Source: Yoonia tamlensis
GTDB taxonomy: Bacteria; Pseudomonadota; Alphaproteobacteria; Rhodobacterales; Rhodobacteraceae
Length of the DNA stretch: 64,000 bases
Direction of reading: 5' to 3'
NCBI RefSeq assembly: GCF_900115105.1
Contig: NZ_FOYP01000002.1
Location: 372,001 to 436,000 of the forward strand
The notes under the pieces are model-generated. The model did not search any database. It saw nothing but the letters and a program-made list of their open reading frames with translations, and was not told where the DNA came from. Every line of letters starts with the position of its first letter. Within the stretch, counting starts at the first letter, position 1. Shown piece by piece: positions 20,346-28,606 of this stretch. Position numbers and translations under genes: made by a program.

Positions 20346-21145
20346 TGCCTGTCCTGATCGTGATCCCCGCGCGCTATGCGTCGACCCGTTATCCAGGCAA
20401 GCCGCTCGTCGCGCTGCGTGGTGCGGACGGTGTCGCCAAAACGTTGATCCGCAGGTCTTGGGACGCGGCGATGCAGGTTAATGGCGTCGACCGCGTGGTT
20501 GTGGCCACCGATGATGACCGGATCGCCGATGCCGCGCGCGGTTTCGGCGCCGAGGTTGTGATGACATCTGTCGATTGCCAGAACGGCACCGAACGTTGCG
20601 CAGAGGCCGTTGCGAACCTTGGCGGTGGTTACGACATTGTGGTGAACCTGCAAGGTGACGCACCGCTGACGCCCGCGTGGTTTGTCGAAGACCTGATCGC
20701 CGGATTGCGCGCCAATCCGCAGGCTGATGTCGCAACGCCGGTCTTGCGCACCGAAGGGCGCGCGCTGAACGGGTTTCTGGCCGACCGGCGTGCTGGCCGT
20801 GTGGGCGGGACTACTGCGGTATTTGGAACCAACAACAATGCGCTTTATTTCTCGAAAGAGGTGATCCCCTACACCGGCAAGACCTATGCGGACGCGGATG
20901 AAACGCCCGTATACCACCATGTCGGCGTTTACGCCTACCGCCCCGATGCCTTGGCGTCCTACCCAACATGGGCGACGGGCCCACTAGAGCAGCTTGAAGG
21001 GCTGGAACAACTGCGGTTTCTGGAACGTGGCACGCCTGTGCTATGCGTCGAGGTCGATGGCAAAGGCCGACAGTTCTGGGAGCTAAATAATCCGCAAGAT
21101 GTGCCACTTATTGAGGCAATGTTACAAGAAATGGGCGATAGTTAG
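20345..21145 (+). CDS. kdsB: 3-deoxy-manno-octulosonate cytidylyltransferase (CMP-Kdo synthetase)
   Basis: 266 aa. Activates Kdo with CTP for lipopolysaccharide core or capsule linkage. The N-terminus VLIVIPARYASTRYPGKPL is the family's nucleotide-binding signature; NLQGDAPLTP near residue 100 and the C-terminal region ending in INNPQD-like ELNNPQDVPLIEAML also fit. It is translationally coupled to cysQ and followed by galU after an 87-bp gap with a short GCCCC/GGGGC hairpin (21172-21191). Confidence 0.94.
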   Translation: MPVLIVIPARYASTRYPGKPLVALRGADGVAKTLIRRSWDAAMQVNGVDRVVVATDDDRIADAARGFGAEVVMTSVDCQNGTERCAEAVANLGGGYDIVVNLQGDAPLTPAWFVEDLIAGLRANPQADVATPVLRTEGRALNGFLADRRAGRVGGTTAVFGTNNNALYFSKEVIPYTGKTYADADETPVYHHVGVYAYRPDALASYPTWATGPLEQLEGLEQLRFLERGTPVLCVEVDGKGRQFWELNNPQDVPLIEAMLQEMGDS

Positions 21146-21232
21146 CTGCCGCGGCGAAAAACACTGGTGATGCCCCTTTAGGTGAGGGGGCTTCGGCACT
21201 ACGCTGGGGTCAAGTAATCAGAAGGCACGGAT

Positions 21233-22114
21233 ATGAAAAGAAGAGTAACCAAAGCAATTTTTCCGGTCGCAGGGCTGGGAACACGGTTTTTGCCGGCAAC
21301 CAAATCCGTCCCAAAAGAAATCATGACCTTGGTGGATCGTCCGTTGATCCAATACGCGATCGACGAAGCCCGTGCCGCCGGAATTGAGGATTTTATCTTT
21401 GTCACCTCACGCGGGAAATCCGCGCTCGAGGATTATTTCGATCATTCACCGGAATTGGCATCGGCATTGCGCAAGGCCGGCAAGACAGAGCTTCTTGAAA
21501 CCTTGCAAGCCACCAACATGGATAGCGGCGCAATCGCCTATATCCGCCAGCACAAGGCGCTGGGCTTGGGCCATGCGGTTTCTTGCGCGCGCAAATTAAT
21601 CGGTGATGAACCTTTTGCGGTTATCCTGCCGGACGATGTCATTGCAGCGGAAAAACCCTGTTTGAAACAAATGATCGAAGCCTACCAAGACACGGGCGGC
21701 GCGATGGTCGCCGCGATGGAGGTCGCGCCGGATAAAACATCATCCTACGGGATTTTGGATGTGGTCAGCGATCAAGGACCGGTCGTTGAGGTGAAAGGCA
21801 TGGTTGAAAAACCGGCACCCGGCACAGCGCCGTCCAATCTTGCTGTGATTGGACGCTATATTCTGACGCCGCGGATCATGCAGAACTTTGACAAGATCGA
21901 ACGCGGCGCGGGCGGCGAAATCCAGCTGACGGATGCGATTGCCTATGAATTGACCACCGGACGCGACATCTTTGGCTTTAAGTTCGAGGGTGAGCGGTTC
22001 GATTGCGGATCAAAGGCGGGGTTCTTGCAGGCGACAGTATCATTTGCGCTTAACCGTCCGGAATTGCGCGGTGAACTGGCGGCATTCCTCAAGGATTTGA
22101 AATTGCCAGCATAG
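21233..22114 (+). CDS. galU: UTP-glucose-1-phosphate uridylyltransferase
   Basis: 293 aa enzyme that makes UDP-glucose. The N-terminal signature FPVAGLGTRFLPATKSVPKE is complete, FVTSRGKSALEDYFD and VEKPAPGTAPSNLAVIGRYI follow, and the C-terminus EGERFDCGSKAGFLQATV matches GalU. GAAGG precedes the ATG. Its location before several glycosyltransferases suggests supply of sugar nucleotide for a surface glycan, though GalU also serves general metabolism. Confidence 0.95.
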   Translation: MKRRVTKAIFPVAGLGTRFLPATKSVPKEIMTLVDRPLIQYAIDEARAAGIEDFIFVTSRGKSALEDYFDHSPELASALRKAGKTELLETLQATNMDSGAIAYIRQHKALGLGHAVSCARKLIGDEPFAVILPDDVIAAEKPCLKQMIEAYQDTGGAMVAAMEVAPDKTSSYGILDVVSDQGPVVEVKGMVEKPAPGTAPSNLAVIGRYILTPRIMQNFDKIERGAGGEIQLTDAIAYELTTGRDIFGFKFEGERFDCGSKAGFLQATVSFALNRPELRGELAAFLKDLKLPA

Positions 22115-22130
22115 GCAGCAAGGGGACAGA

Positions 22131-23156
22131 TTGCGCGCAAGGATTTCGGACGTTCGGTTGGCGTTGCGGTTACGTTGGAAACGGCAACGGTTGCTGCTGC
22201 GAATCTGGCGCAACCGTAGGCAGATTGTCCCGCATGTCGATCGCACGCAATCCATCACGCCAACAGCGATCCTCGCGTTTACAACCCTGCGCAACGAGAT
22301 GCTGCGGCTGCCGTATTTCTTGGACTACTACCGGAAATTGGGGGTCGCGCATTTTCTGATCGTGGATAACGGCAGCACGGACGGCAGCGTTGAATTTCTG
22401 GCAGCGCAGCCTGATGTATCGCTTTGGACCACGGCGCATAGCTATAAATTGTCGCGCTTTGGCATGGACTGGTTGGGCTGGTTGCAATGGCAGTATGGGC
22501 CGGACCATTGGTGCCTGACCGTCGATGCCGATGAATTGCTGGTCTATCCGCACTGCGACAGCCGTGATTTGCACGCGTTGACAGCCCATCTGGACAAAAA
22601 CGGCCAGTCGGCTCTTGGCGCGCTGTTGCTGGATATGTACCCTAAGGGGCCGTTAACCAATGCGTCCTATGCTAAGGGGCAAGACCCTATCGCGGCGCTT
22701 GGCTGGTTTGATGGCGCGGGATACCGGCACCGGTTGCATCCGGTGTTTGGCAATCAATGGATTCAGGGCGGCCCGCGTGACCGTATGTTTTTTCGGGCGG
22801 ATCCCGACCGCGCGCCGACATTGAACAAAACCCCGCTGGTCAAATGGCATTGGCGGCAGGTCTATGTGACGTCGACACATCATATGTTGCCGCGCAGGCT
22901 TAACCATGTGTTCGACTGGCCCGCCAAAACAGTGATGACGGGTGCGCTGTTGCACACCAAATTCCTGCCCGATATTGCGGCGCGTTCAGCCGAGGAAGTG
23001 GAACGAAAACAACATTTTGAGAATAGTGTGCTTTATGTGGACTATTACCAGAAGCTCATTGAAAACCCTGATTTGTGGACGGATGGTTCAATGGCATATA
23101 AAGGTTGGCAGCAGCTTGTTGAACTTGGGCTGATTGCGCCGGGCGCTTGGCGCTAG
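22131..23156 (+). CDS. Family 2-like glycosyltransferase, first of two tandem paralogues
   Basis: 341 aa, predicted cytoplasmic. After a very basic N-terminus (residues 1-30) comes a GT-A domain: FTTLRNEMLRLPYFLDYYRK, FLIVDNGSTDGS near 78, and VDADELLVYP near 133, where the acidic cluster should bind the metal of a nucleotide sugar. It resembles the glycosyltransferase 2-like (Glyco_tranf_2_4 / GT92-related) group common in Rhodobacteraceae. The start is TTG at 22131 behind AAGGGGAC. The acceptor and donor cannot be inferred. The gene begins 16 bp after galU. Confidence 0.82.
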   Translation: MRARISDVRLALRLRWKRQRLLLRIWRNRRQIVPHVDRTQSITPTAILAFTTLRNEMLRLPYFLDYYRKLGVAHFLIVDNGSTDGSVEFLAAQPDVSLWTTAHSYKLSRFGMDWLGWLQWQYGPDHWCLTVDADELLVYPHCDSRDLHALTAHLDKNGQSALGALLLDMYPKGPLTNASYAKGQDPIAALGWFDGAGYRHRLHPVFGNQWIQGGPRDRMFFRADPDRAPTLNKTPLVKWHWRQVYVTSTHHMLPRRLNHVFDWPAKTVMTGALLHTKFLPDIAARSAEEVERKQHFENSVLYVDYYQKLIENPDLWTDGSMAYKGWQQLVELGLIAPGAWR

Positions 23157-23169
23157 AAGAGGAAACCAA

Positions 23170-24177
23170 TTGGGCATTTGGACATCATATCGGCTGCGCA
23201 TGCGGCGGAAATATTGGAAAATGCGCGCGCGTCGTAAAGGCCGCGAACTGACCGCTGCCCAAGACCGAACCAGCCAGATTACCGATACTGATATCTTGCT
23301 GTTTTGTACTTTTCGTAACGAAGATATCCGGCTTCCGTATTTTCTGGAATACTACCGGAAACTTGGCGTGAACCATTTCTTGTTGGTCGATAACGGCAGT
23401 GACGACGGGGGCGATAGCTATGTTGCCGAACAGCCTGATGTGTCTCTTTGGAAGACCAACGCGCCCTACGGAAAATCACGCTTCGGGATGGATTGGTTAA
23501 CCTATCTGCAGGGCAAATATGCGCATGGGCAATGGGCGTTAACCGTCGATGTTGATGAATTTTTTGTCTACCCGTTTTGCGACACAAGGCCGTTGCGGGC
23601 ATTGGCAGACTGGCTAGAGGCGTCAGAGGTCCGGTCGTTTGGCACGATGATGCTGGATATGTACCCCAAAGGTCAGGTGAGCGACGCGATCTACCAGCGC
23701 GGAACCGACCCGTTCAAACTGGCCAACTGGTTTGATCCGGGTAATTATACGCTGAAATTAAACAATTTTTATCACAATTTGTGGATTCAAGGCGGGCCGC
23801 GTGCGCGCGTGTTCTTTGCGGAAAAGCCGCGTCAGGCTCCGGCGCTGAACAAGATCCCGTTTGTAAAATGGGACCGGAATTTCACCTATGTCAGCTCGAC
23901 CCATATGCTTTTGCCGCGGGGGCTAAATCTTGTTTACGGGCAAAACGGCGGGGAAAAAACATCTGGCGTTTTGCTACACGCCAAGTTTCTGAATACCTTT
24001 GGCCCGCGCGTGAGCCAGGAAGCCGCGCGCGCCCAGCACTATGGCGATGGCCGTGAATATAAAACCTATGCCTCAGAACAAGACAGTTCAGAGATTTGGT
24101 GCCAATGGAGCGAACAATATCTGAACTGGCGCCAGCTAGAGGCGATTGGTCTGATGTCAAAGGGGAACTGGGCATGA
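23170..24177 (+). CDS. Family 2-like glycosyltransferase, second tandem paralogue
   Basis: 335 aa from the TTG at 23170, chosen because AGAGGAAA lies just upstream and the frame otherwise starts inside the previous gene. Same plan as its neighbour: basic N-terminus, FCTFRNEDIRLPYFLEYYRK, LLVDNGSDDGG, VDVDEFFVYP, then IQGGPRARVFF. The two proteins clearly share ancestry and are 14 bp apart, so they arose by tandem duplication and probably add different sugars or different linkages. Its stop overlaps the next gene's start (ATGA). Confidence 0.82.
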   Translation: MGIWTSYRLRMRRKYWKMRARRKGRELTAAQDRTSQITDTDILLFCTFRNEDIRLPYFLEYYRKLGVNHFLLVDNGSDDGGDSYVAEQPDVSLWKTNAPYGKSRFGMDWLTYLQGKYAHGQWALTVDVDEFFVYPFCDTRPLRALADWLEASEVRSFGTMMLDMYPKGQVSDAIYQRGTDPFKLANWFDPGNYTLKLNNFYHNLWIQGGPRARVFFAEKPRQAPALNKIPFVKWDRNFTYVSSTHMLLPRGLNLVYGQNGGEKTSGVLLHAKFLNTFGPRVSQEAARAQHYGDGREYKTYASEQDSSEIWCQWSEQYLNWRQLEAIGLMSKGNWA

Positions 24178-25874
24178 GCTTGGGCGTTGTCATGTTGGTC
24201 CATTCGGATTTCGCACGTGCAGGCCAAATGGTGCGCCACTGGGCGGCGGGGGGCTGTCCGGTAATGATCCACGTCGACAGCGATGTCGATACGGCAACTT
24301 TTGACTGGTTTGTCGCAAACCTGTCTGATCTGGATGACGTGCGGTTCAGCACGCGGCACCGTTGCGAATGGGGCATGTGGGGGCTTGTTGCGGCGACGCA
24401 GGATGCTGCCGGCCAATTGTTGCGAGAATTTGCACATGTTGATCGGGTCTTTCTGGCCTCTGGTTCGTGCCTGCCGTTGCGCCCGATTTCCGAATTGCGG
24501 GATTTCCTTGATGGTTGCCCCCAGACAGATTTCATCGAAAGCGCGACAACAGCCGACGTTCCCTGGACGGTTGGCGGGCTTGATCGGGAACGGTTCACGC
24601 TTCGCTTTCCATTTTCGTGGAAACGCCGGCGGCGGTTGTTCGACAATTATGTAAAATTTCAGCAAGCTATAGGTGTTAAACGAAAAATACCCAAAGGCCT
24701 TGTGCCACATATGGGGTCGCAATGGTGGTGTCTGACGCGCAAGACCCTTACCGCCATCCTAAACGATCCAAAGCGCCGCAAATATGACAGGTATTTCAAG
24801 CGGGTCTGGATTCCGGATGAAAGCTATTTCCAGACGCTTGTGCGCAAACACGCCACACGCATTCAGAGCCGGTCGTTGACGCTGTCAAAGTTTGATTTTC
24901 AGGGCAAACCGCATATTTTCTATGACGATCATGCCGAAATCCTGAGGCGGTCGGGGTGCTTTGTGGCGCGAAAAATATGGCCGAATGCGCAAGTGCTTTT
25001 TGACAGCTTTCCGCAAGCGACCACACCGAACGGTCCGACTAGGCCCAGCACCGGCACCGTTGACCGGATTTTTGGCAAAGCCGTCGAGCGCCGCACGCGC
25101 GGACGGCCCGGTCTGTATATGCACAGCCGCTATCCCAACGTCAAAAAGGCAAACGGCATCTCGGCTGCGCCGTTTTCGGTGATGCACGGGTTTGATGCCC
25201 TGTTCCCGCATTTCGAAAACTGGCTTGCGCAGCAGACAGATGCCCAGGTGCATGGCCATCTATTTGCCAAGGACAAAGCGCAATTTGCCGATAGGTCGAC
25301 CGTTTTTCGGGGCGCGCTGTCAGATTGCGCACGCCTGCGCGATTATAATGCCCAAGGGTTTTTGACCAATTTGCTTTGGACCACGCGCGACCGGTATCAA
25401 TGTTTTATGTTCGGGCCGACAGATACGCCGTCAATCCATTGGATGCTGGCGCATGATACCAACGCGCGCGTCTGGGTGATTTCCGGCGCATGGTCGATTC
25501 CCCTGTTTTTGTCGGGGCGTACGGCAGCCGAAACACGCGCCGAAGCCGCGCATCTTCAGCGGTGCGAAAACAAGTTCCTAAAAGCCCTGAACGCACCCCA
25601 AGCACATGCGCGGATTCGCATCAGCACCTTGGCGGATTTTCTGGATAATCCGCGCGACACCCTGCAGGTTCTGGTCGACCAGATCGCGGGCCATAAAGCG
25701 CGCGCGCTGTCTGATCTGCCCGAAATGGCCGATCTGGGCGGCTTGCCTGCATACTTGCAAGAACTGAAAAACCAGGGGATGCACCCCTTTTTAACCGGTG
25801 ATCTTTCAGCAGAAATGCACCGCAACGCAGCGGTCAACTCCGAACCGCGTTCATATGTGGTTGGGCATAAATGA
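24174..25874 (+). CDS. GT14-like (core-2/I-branching) glycosyltransferase with an extra C-terminal domain
   Basis: 566 aa. Residues about 1-265 resemble beta-1,6-N-acetylglucosaminyltransferases of family GT14: VVMLVHSDFARA, MIHVDSDVD, RHRCEWGMWG, a segment with LASGSCLPLRP near residue 100, and GSQWWCLTRKTL near 182. Residues about 325-560 form a second domain (FSVMHGFDALFPHFENWL) matching the DUF5927/DUF5928 type found with these enzymes in Rhodobacteraceae; its role is unknown. The ATG at 24174 overlaps the previous stop, and the following sulfotransferase start overlaps this stop, so the three genes form one coupled unit. No signal peptide or membrane segment is seen. Confidence 0.78.
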   Translation: MSLGVVMLVHSDFARAGQMVRHWAAGGCPVMIHVDSDVDTATFDWFVANLSDLDDVRFSTRHRCEWGMWGLVAATQDAAGQLLREFAHVDRVFLASGSCLPLRPISELRDFLDGCPQTDFIESATTADVPWTVGGLDRERFTLRFPFSWKRRRRLFDNYVKFQQAIGVKRKIPKGLVPHMGSQWWCLTRKTLTAILNDPKRRKYDRYFKRVWIPDESYFQTLVRKHATRIQSRSLTLSKFDFQGKPHIFYDDHAEILRRSGCFVARKIWPNAQVLFDSFPQATTPNGPTRPSTGTVDRIFGKAVERRTRGRPGLYMHSRYPNVKKANGISAAPFSVMHGFDALFPHFENWLAQQTDAQVHGHLFAKDKAQFADRSTVFRGALSDCARLRDYNAQGFLTNLLWTTRDRYQCFMFGPTDTPSIHWMLAHDTNARVWVISGAWSIPLFLSGRTAAETRAEAAHLQRCENKFLKALNAPQAHARIRISTLADFLDNPRDTLQVLVDQIAGHKARALSDLPEMADLGGLPAYLQELKNQGMHPFLTGDLSAEMHRNAAVNSEPRSYVVGHK

Positions 25875-27304
25875 CCAAGTTTAACAGCTTTATCGTGTTG
25901 GCTGAAATGCGGACCGGCTCGAACTTTCTTGAGGCGAATTTGAACGCATTGGAAGGGGTGACCTGCCACGGTGAGGCCTTTAACCCCGCGTTTATCGGCT
26001 ATCCCAAGTTTGATAGCTTGCTGGGGATGACACAAGAAGAGCGCGACGCCGATCCGGCAGCGCTTGTTGCAAAAATCGGCGCGGATGACGGGCTTTGCGG
26101 GTTCCGGTTTTTCCACAATCATGACCCGCGGGCGCTTGCGATTTGTATGGATGACCCGCTGTGCGCAAAGATCATTTTGACGCGCAATCAGGTAGACAGC
26201 TATGTCAGCTGGAAATCCGCGCGCGAGACGGGTCAATGGAAATTGACCAACGCGACCAATGCAAAATCGGTGAAAATTACCTTTGATGCAGAGGAATTCG
26301 AAGAACAGATCGGGCGGATTCAGGCGTTTCAAATTGAGGTTCAACGCAGCTTGCAAACCAGCGGGCAAACCGCGTTTCACATCCATTATGACGACCTGCG
26401 CGATGTTGAAATTCTGAACGGTTTGGCGGCATTTCTGGGCATCGAGGCCCGATTGGACGCGTTGGACAAAAAGCTGAAAAAACAAAATCCCGAACCGCTT
26501 TGGCAGCGGGTCGCAAATTATGATGACATGCAGCTCGCGCTTGGGCAGATGGACAGGTTCGATCTTTCGCGCACCCCAAATCTGGAACCGCGGCGCGGTG
26601 CGGTTGTGCCGACATATGTTGCGGCAGACGGCGCGCGGCTTTTGTTTATGCCGCTGCGGTCGGGTCCGGATTGGGCAGTGCGTCGCTGGCTCGCGGATAT
26701 AGAAGCGGTGCGCCCGCGTGACCTGCGGCGCAAGTTTACGCAAAAAACATTGCGTGACTGGCAAAACGACCATACCGGGCACCGCAGTTTCACTGTGCTA
26801 AGGCATCCGGTCGCGCGCGCCCATGCCGCATTTTGCGATTGTATCTTGGGCGATGGGCCCGACAGTTTTCCCGGTATCCGCGCGAATTTGCGCCGGATTC
26901 ACAAGTTGCCGATCCCGGAAGACGCAGCGGACCTGACTGATCTGACCAGTTACGATAACACACAACATCGCGCAGCGTTCTTGGGGTTCTTGCAATTTTT
27001 GCGGCAAAATCTGTCAGGGCAAACGGCCATTCGCGTGGATCCAGCCTGGGCAAGCCAACTGGCGATTTTGCAAGGTATAGCCGCGGTTTCATTGCCTGAC
27101 ATGATCTTCCGCGAAGACAGGCTTGCTGATGAATTGGGGTGTCTTGCAGCGCAGGTCGGCATCGAAATGCCGCCAGCGATCGGCGACACGGAACATCCGC
27201 ACACCAACCGGTTAAGGGCGGTGTACGACCCGATCATAGAAGAGGCCGCGCGCGCCGCCTATGCGCGTGACTATGCTGCGTTCGGATTTGGAAATTGGGC
27301 CTAG
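25871..27304 (+). CDS. Two-domain sulfotransferase (Stf0/NodH-like N-terminal half)
   Basis: 477 aa, about twice the length of a single sulfotransferase. N-terminal half: 5'-phosphosulfate loop MRTGSNFLEANL at residues 13-24 and a 3'-phosphate motif LTRNQVDSYVSWKSA near 103, as in Stf0/NodH-type enzymes that transfer sulfate from PAPS to carbohydrate. C-terminal half: FMPLRSG at 259-265 and VLRHPVARAHAAF at 309-321 look like the same two motifs in a Sulfotransfer_2-like domain, but the first lacks the usual TGS, so this half may be inactive or bind differently. Coupled to the GT14-like gene by ATGA. The stop overlaps the ptsN stop. Confidence 0.75.
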   Translation: MTKFNSFIVLAEMRTGSNFLEANLNALEGVTCHGEAFNPAFIGYPKFDSLLGMTQEERDADPAALVAKIGADDGLCGFRFFHNHDPRALAICMDDPLCAKIILTRNQVDSYVSWKSARETGQWKLTNATNAKSVKITFDAEEFEEQIGRIQAFQIEVQRSLQTSGQTAFHIHYDDLRDVEILNGLAAFLGIEARLDALDKKLKKQNPEPLWQRVANYDDMQLALGQMDRFDLSRTPNLEPRRGAVVPTYVAADGARLLFMPLRSGPDWAVRRWLADIEAVRPRDLRRKFTQKTLRDWQNDHTGHRSFTVLRHPVARAHAAFCDCILGDGPDSFPGIRANLRRIHKLPIPEDAADLTDLTSYDNTQHRAAFLGFLQFLRQNLSGQTAIRVDPAWASQLAILQGIAAVSLPDMIFREDRLADELGCLAAQVGIEMPPAIGDTEHPHTNRLRAVYDPIIEEAARAAYARDYAAFGFGNWA

Positions 27305-27765
27305 GCCGCCTGCGACGATTGTTCCGCGGTCAGGATCGTATGCAGGGTTGCCGCGTCGCTATTTGCGCGCAGTTTTGCGCAAATGGCTTCGTCACGTAGC
27401 GTGCGCGAGACAAGCGCAAGCGCCTTGAGATGATCGACGCCCGCGCTTTCGGGCGCGATCAGGCAAAATACGAGATCAACAGGCTGGCGATCAACCGAGT
27501 CAAAATTCAGCGGTTTTTCAAGGCGCAAGAATATCCCCTGCACCTTGGTCGCGCCGGGAATCCGCGCATGCGGCAGGGCAATGCCATGTCCGACACCGGT
27601 GGGGCCAAGCCCCTCGCGTTCGATCAATGCATCAATAACTTCGGTTGCATTCAGCCCGTAGCAAGTATGCGCCAGTTCACCCAGATCGTGAAACAGCCGC
27701 TTTTTGCTGGTGCAAGACGCGATGACTTTCACCGCGTCCAGCTTGAGAATATTTGCAACTTGCAT
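27301..27765 (-). CDS. ptsN: Nitrogen-type phosphotransferase regulator EIIA(Ntr)
   Basis: 154 aa cytoplasmic EIIA-type regulator. The phosphorylation site is His66 in GHGIALPHARI. It receives phosphate from the PtsP-NPr relay and modulates potassium, nitrogen and envelope functions in other Proteobacteria. It follows hpf on the same strand after 31 bp, the standard lpt-hpf-ptsN order. No strong ribosome site precedes the ATG. It converges on the sulfotransferase gene with a 4-bp stop overlap. Confidence 0.93.
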   Translation of the reverse strand: MQVANILKLDAVKVIASCTSKKRLFHDLGELAHTCYGLNATEVIDALIEREGLGPTGVGHGIALPHARIPGATKVQGIFLRLEKPLNFDSVDRQPVDLVFCLIAPESAGVDHLKALALVSRTLRDEAICAKLRANSDAATLHTILTAEQSSQAA

Positions 27766-27796
27766 CAGCCGTTTCTTTCACCAAATTTGCCGGGGT

Positions 27797-28372
27797 TTAA
27801 CCCAGTGCTTTTGGGTCAATCCAGCCAATATTTCCGTCGTCGCGTCGATAGACGACGTTAATTCCATTGTGTTTCTCGTTACGGAACACCAGCACCGGGG
27901 CGCTTGCGATTTCCATTTGCATCACTGCCTCGCCAACCGAAAGCGACGGGATTTTCGTTTCCATCTCGGCCACGATCATGGCGTTAACTGTGTCTTGCGC
28001 GGCCTCGTCTGAGTCATCAATTGGTTCGAGGATATAGGACCCGGCATCGGAAAGTTCAACAGGCTGTGAACGACCCGCGTGGTGGTCCTTTAGCCGGCGT
28101 TTGTAACGCCGCAGCTGTTTGTCCATTTTTTCGCCGCTGCTATCAAAGGCGGCGTAAATTTCAGAAGCCTTTCCAGTAGCTTGGGCTGTCAATCCGGTCG
28201 AAAGATGAACAACGGATTCGCAGACGTATTCGTGCCCGGACTTGGAGAAGACGACATAGGCATCCGTTGGACGCCCGGCATATTTTGCGAGAATCTCGCC
28301 TAGCTCTGTTTTCACATGTGTTTGCAGTGCTTCGCCAATGTCGATTTGCTTACCGCTGATCTGATACCGCAT
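27797..28372 (-). CDS. hpf: Ribosome hibernation promoting factor, long form
   Basis: 191 aa. The N-terminal S30AE domain (about 1-95: MRYQISGKQIDIGEAL, basic KMDKQLRRYKRRLKDH) binds the 30S subunit; the C-terminal domain (about 130-188: SVGEAVMQMEIASAPVLVFRNE, DDGNIGWIDP) drives dimerisation of 70S ribosomes into 100S particles. The ATG at 28372 was chosen over one 33 bp upstream because GGAGAAACG precedes it and homologues begin here. Confidence 0.93.
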   Translation of the reverse strand: MRYQISGKQIDIGEALQTHVKTELGEILAKYAGRPTDAYVVFSKSGHEYVCESVVHLSTGLTAQATGKASEIYAAFDSSGEKMDKQLRRYKRRLKDHHAGRSQPVELSDAGSYILEPIDDSDEAAQDTVNAMIVAEMETKIPSLSVGEAVMQMEIASAPVLVFRNEKHNGINVVYRRDDGNIGWIDPKALG

Positions 28373-28406
28373 CGTTTCTCCTATCTTATGGTTACAGACA
28401 CGCAAT

Positions 28407-28427
28407 ACACCTCGAATCTAGAGGTGT
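28407..28427 (-). promoter_or_regulatory. Hairpin in the hpf leader
   Basis: ACACCTC / GAGGTGT, 7-bp perfect arms and a 7-nt loop, 35 bp upstream of the hpf ATG. The rest of the 234-bp lptB-hpf gap (28373-28606) shows no gene; in many Proteobacteria rpoN sits here and is absent. Confidence 0.35.
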
Positions 28428-28606
28428 GGTTAACGCGTATCTAGTCGGTGGAAAACGATAACACCCCAATTTCATTACGATTATTCCCTGACCCCGCCGC
28501 AGGTACCAGAAACATCATGAGAGAAGAAATCGGGTTAGTCATCTCCTACAGTTGGCGACGAATTGAGGTGCTTGTCAATATCGCAGCGATCAAACTGTTC
28601 AAAGAA

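Noticed and set aside
25556..26782. 408-codon open frame antisense to the GT14-like and sulfotransferase genes
   Set aside because: Lies wholly over two recognised, coupled genes; composition (Arg/Cys/His rich) is typical of an antisense shadow.
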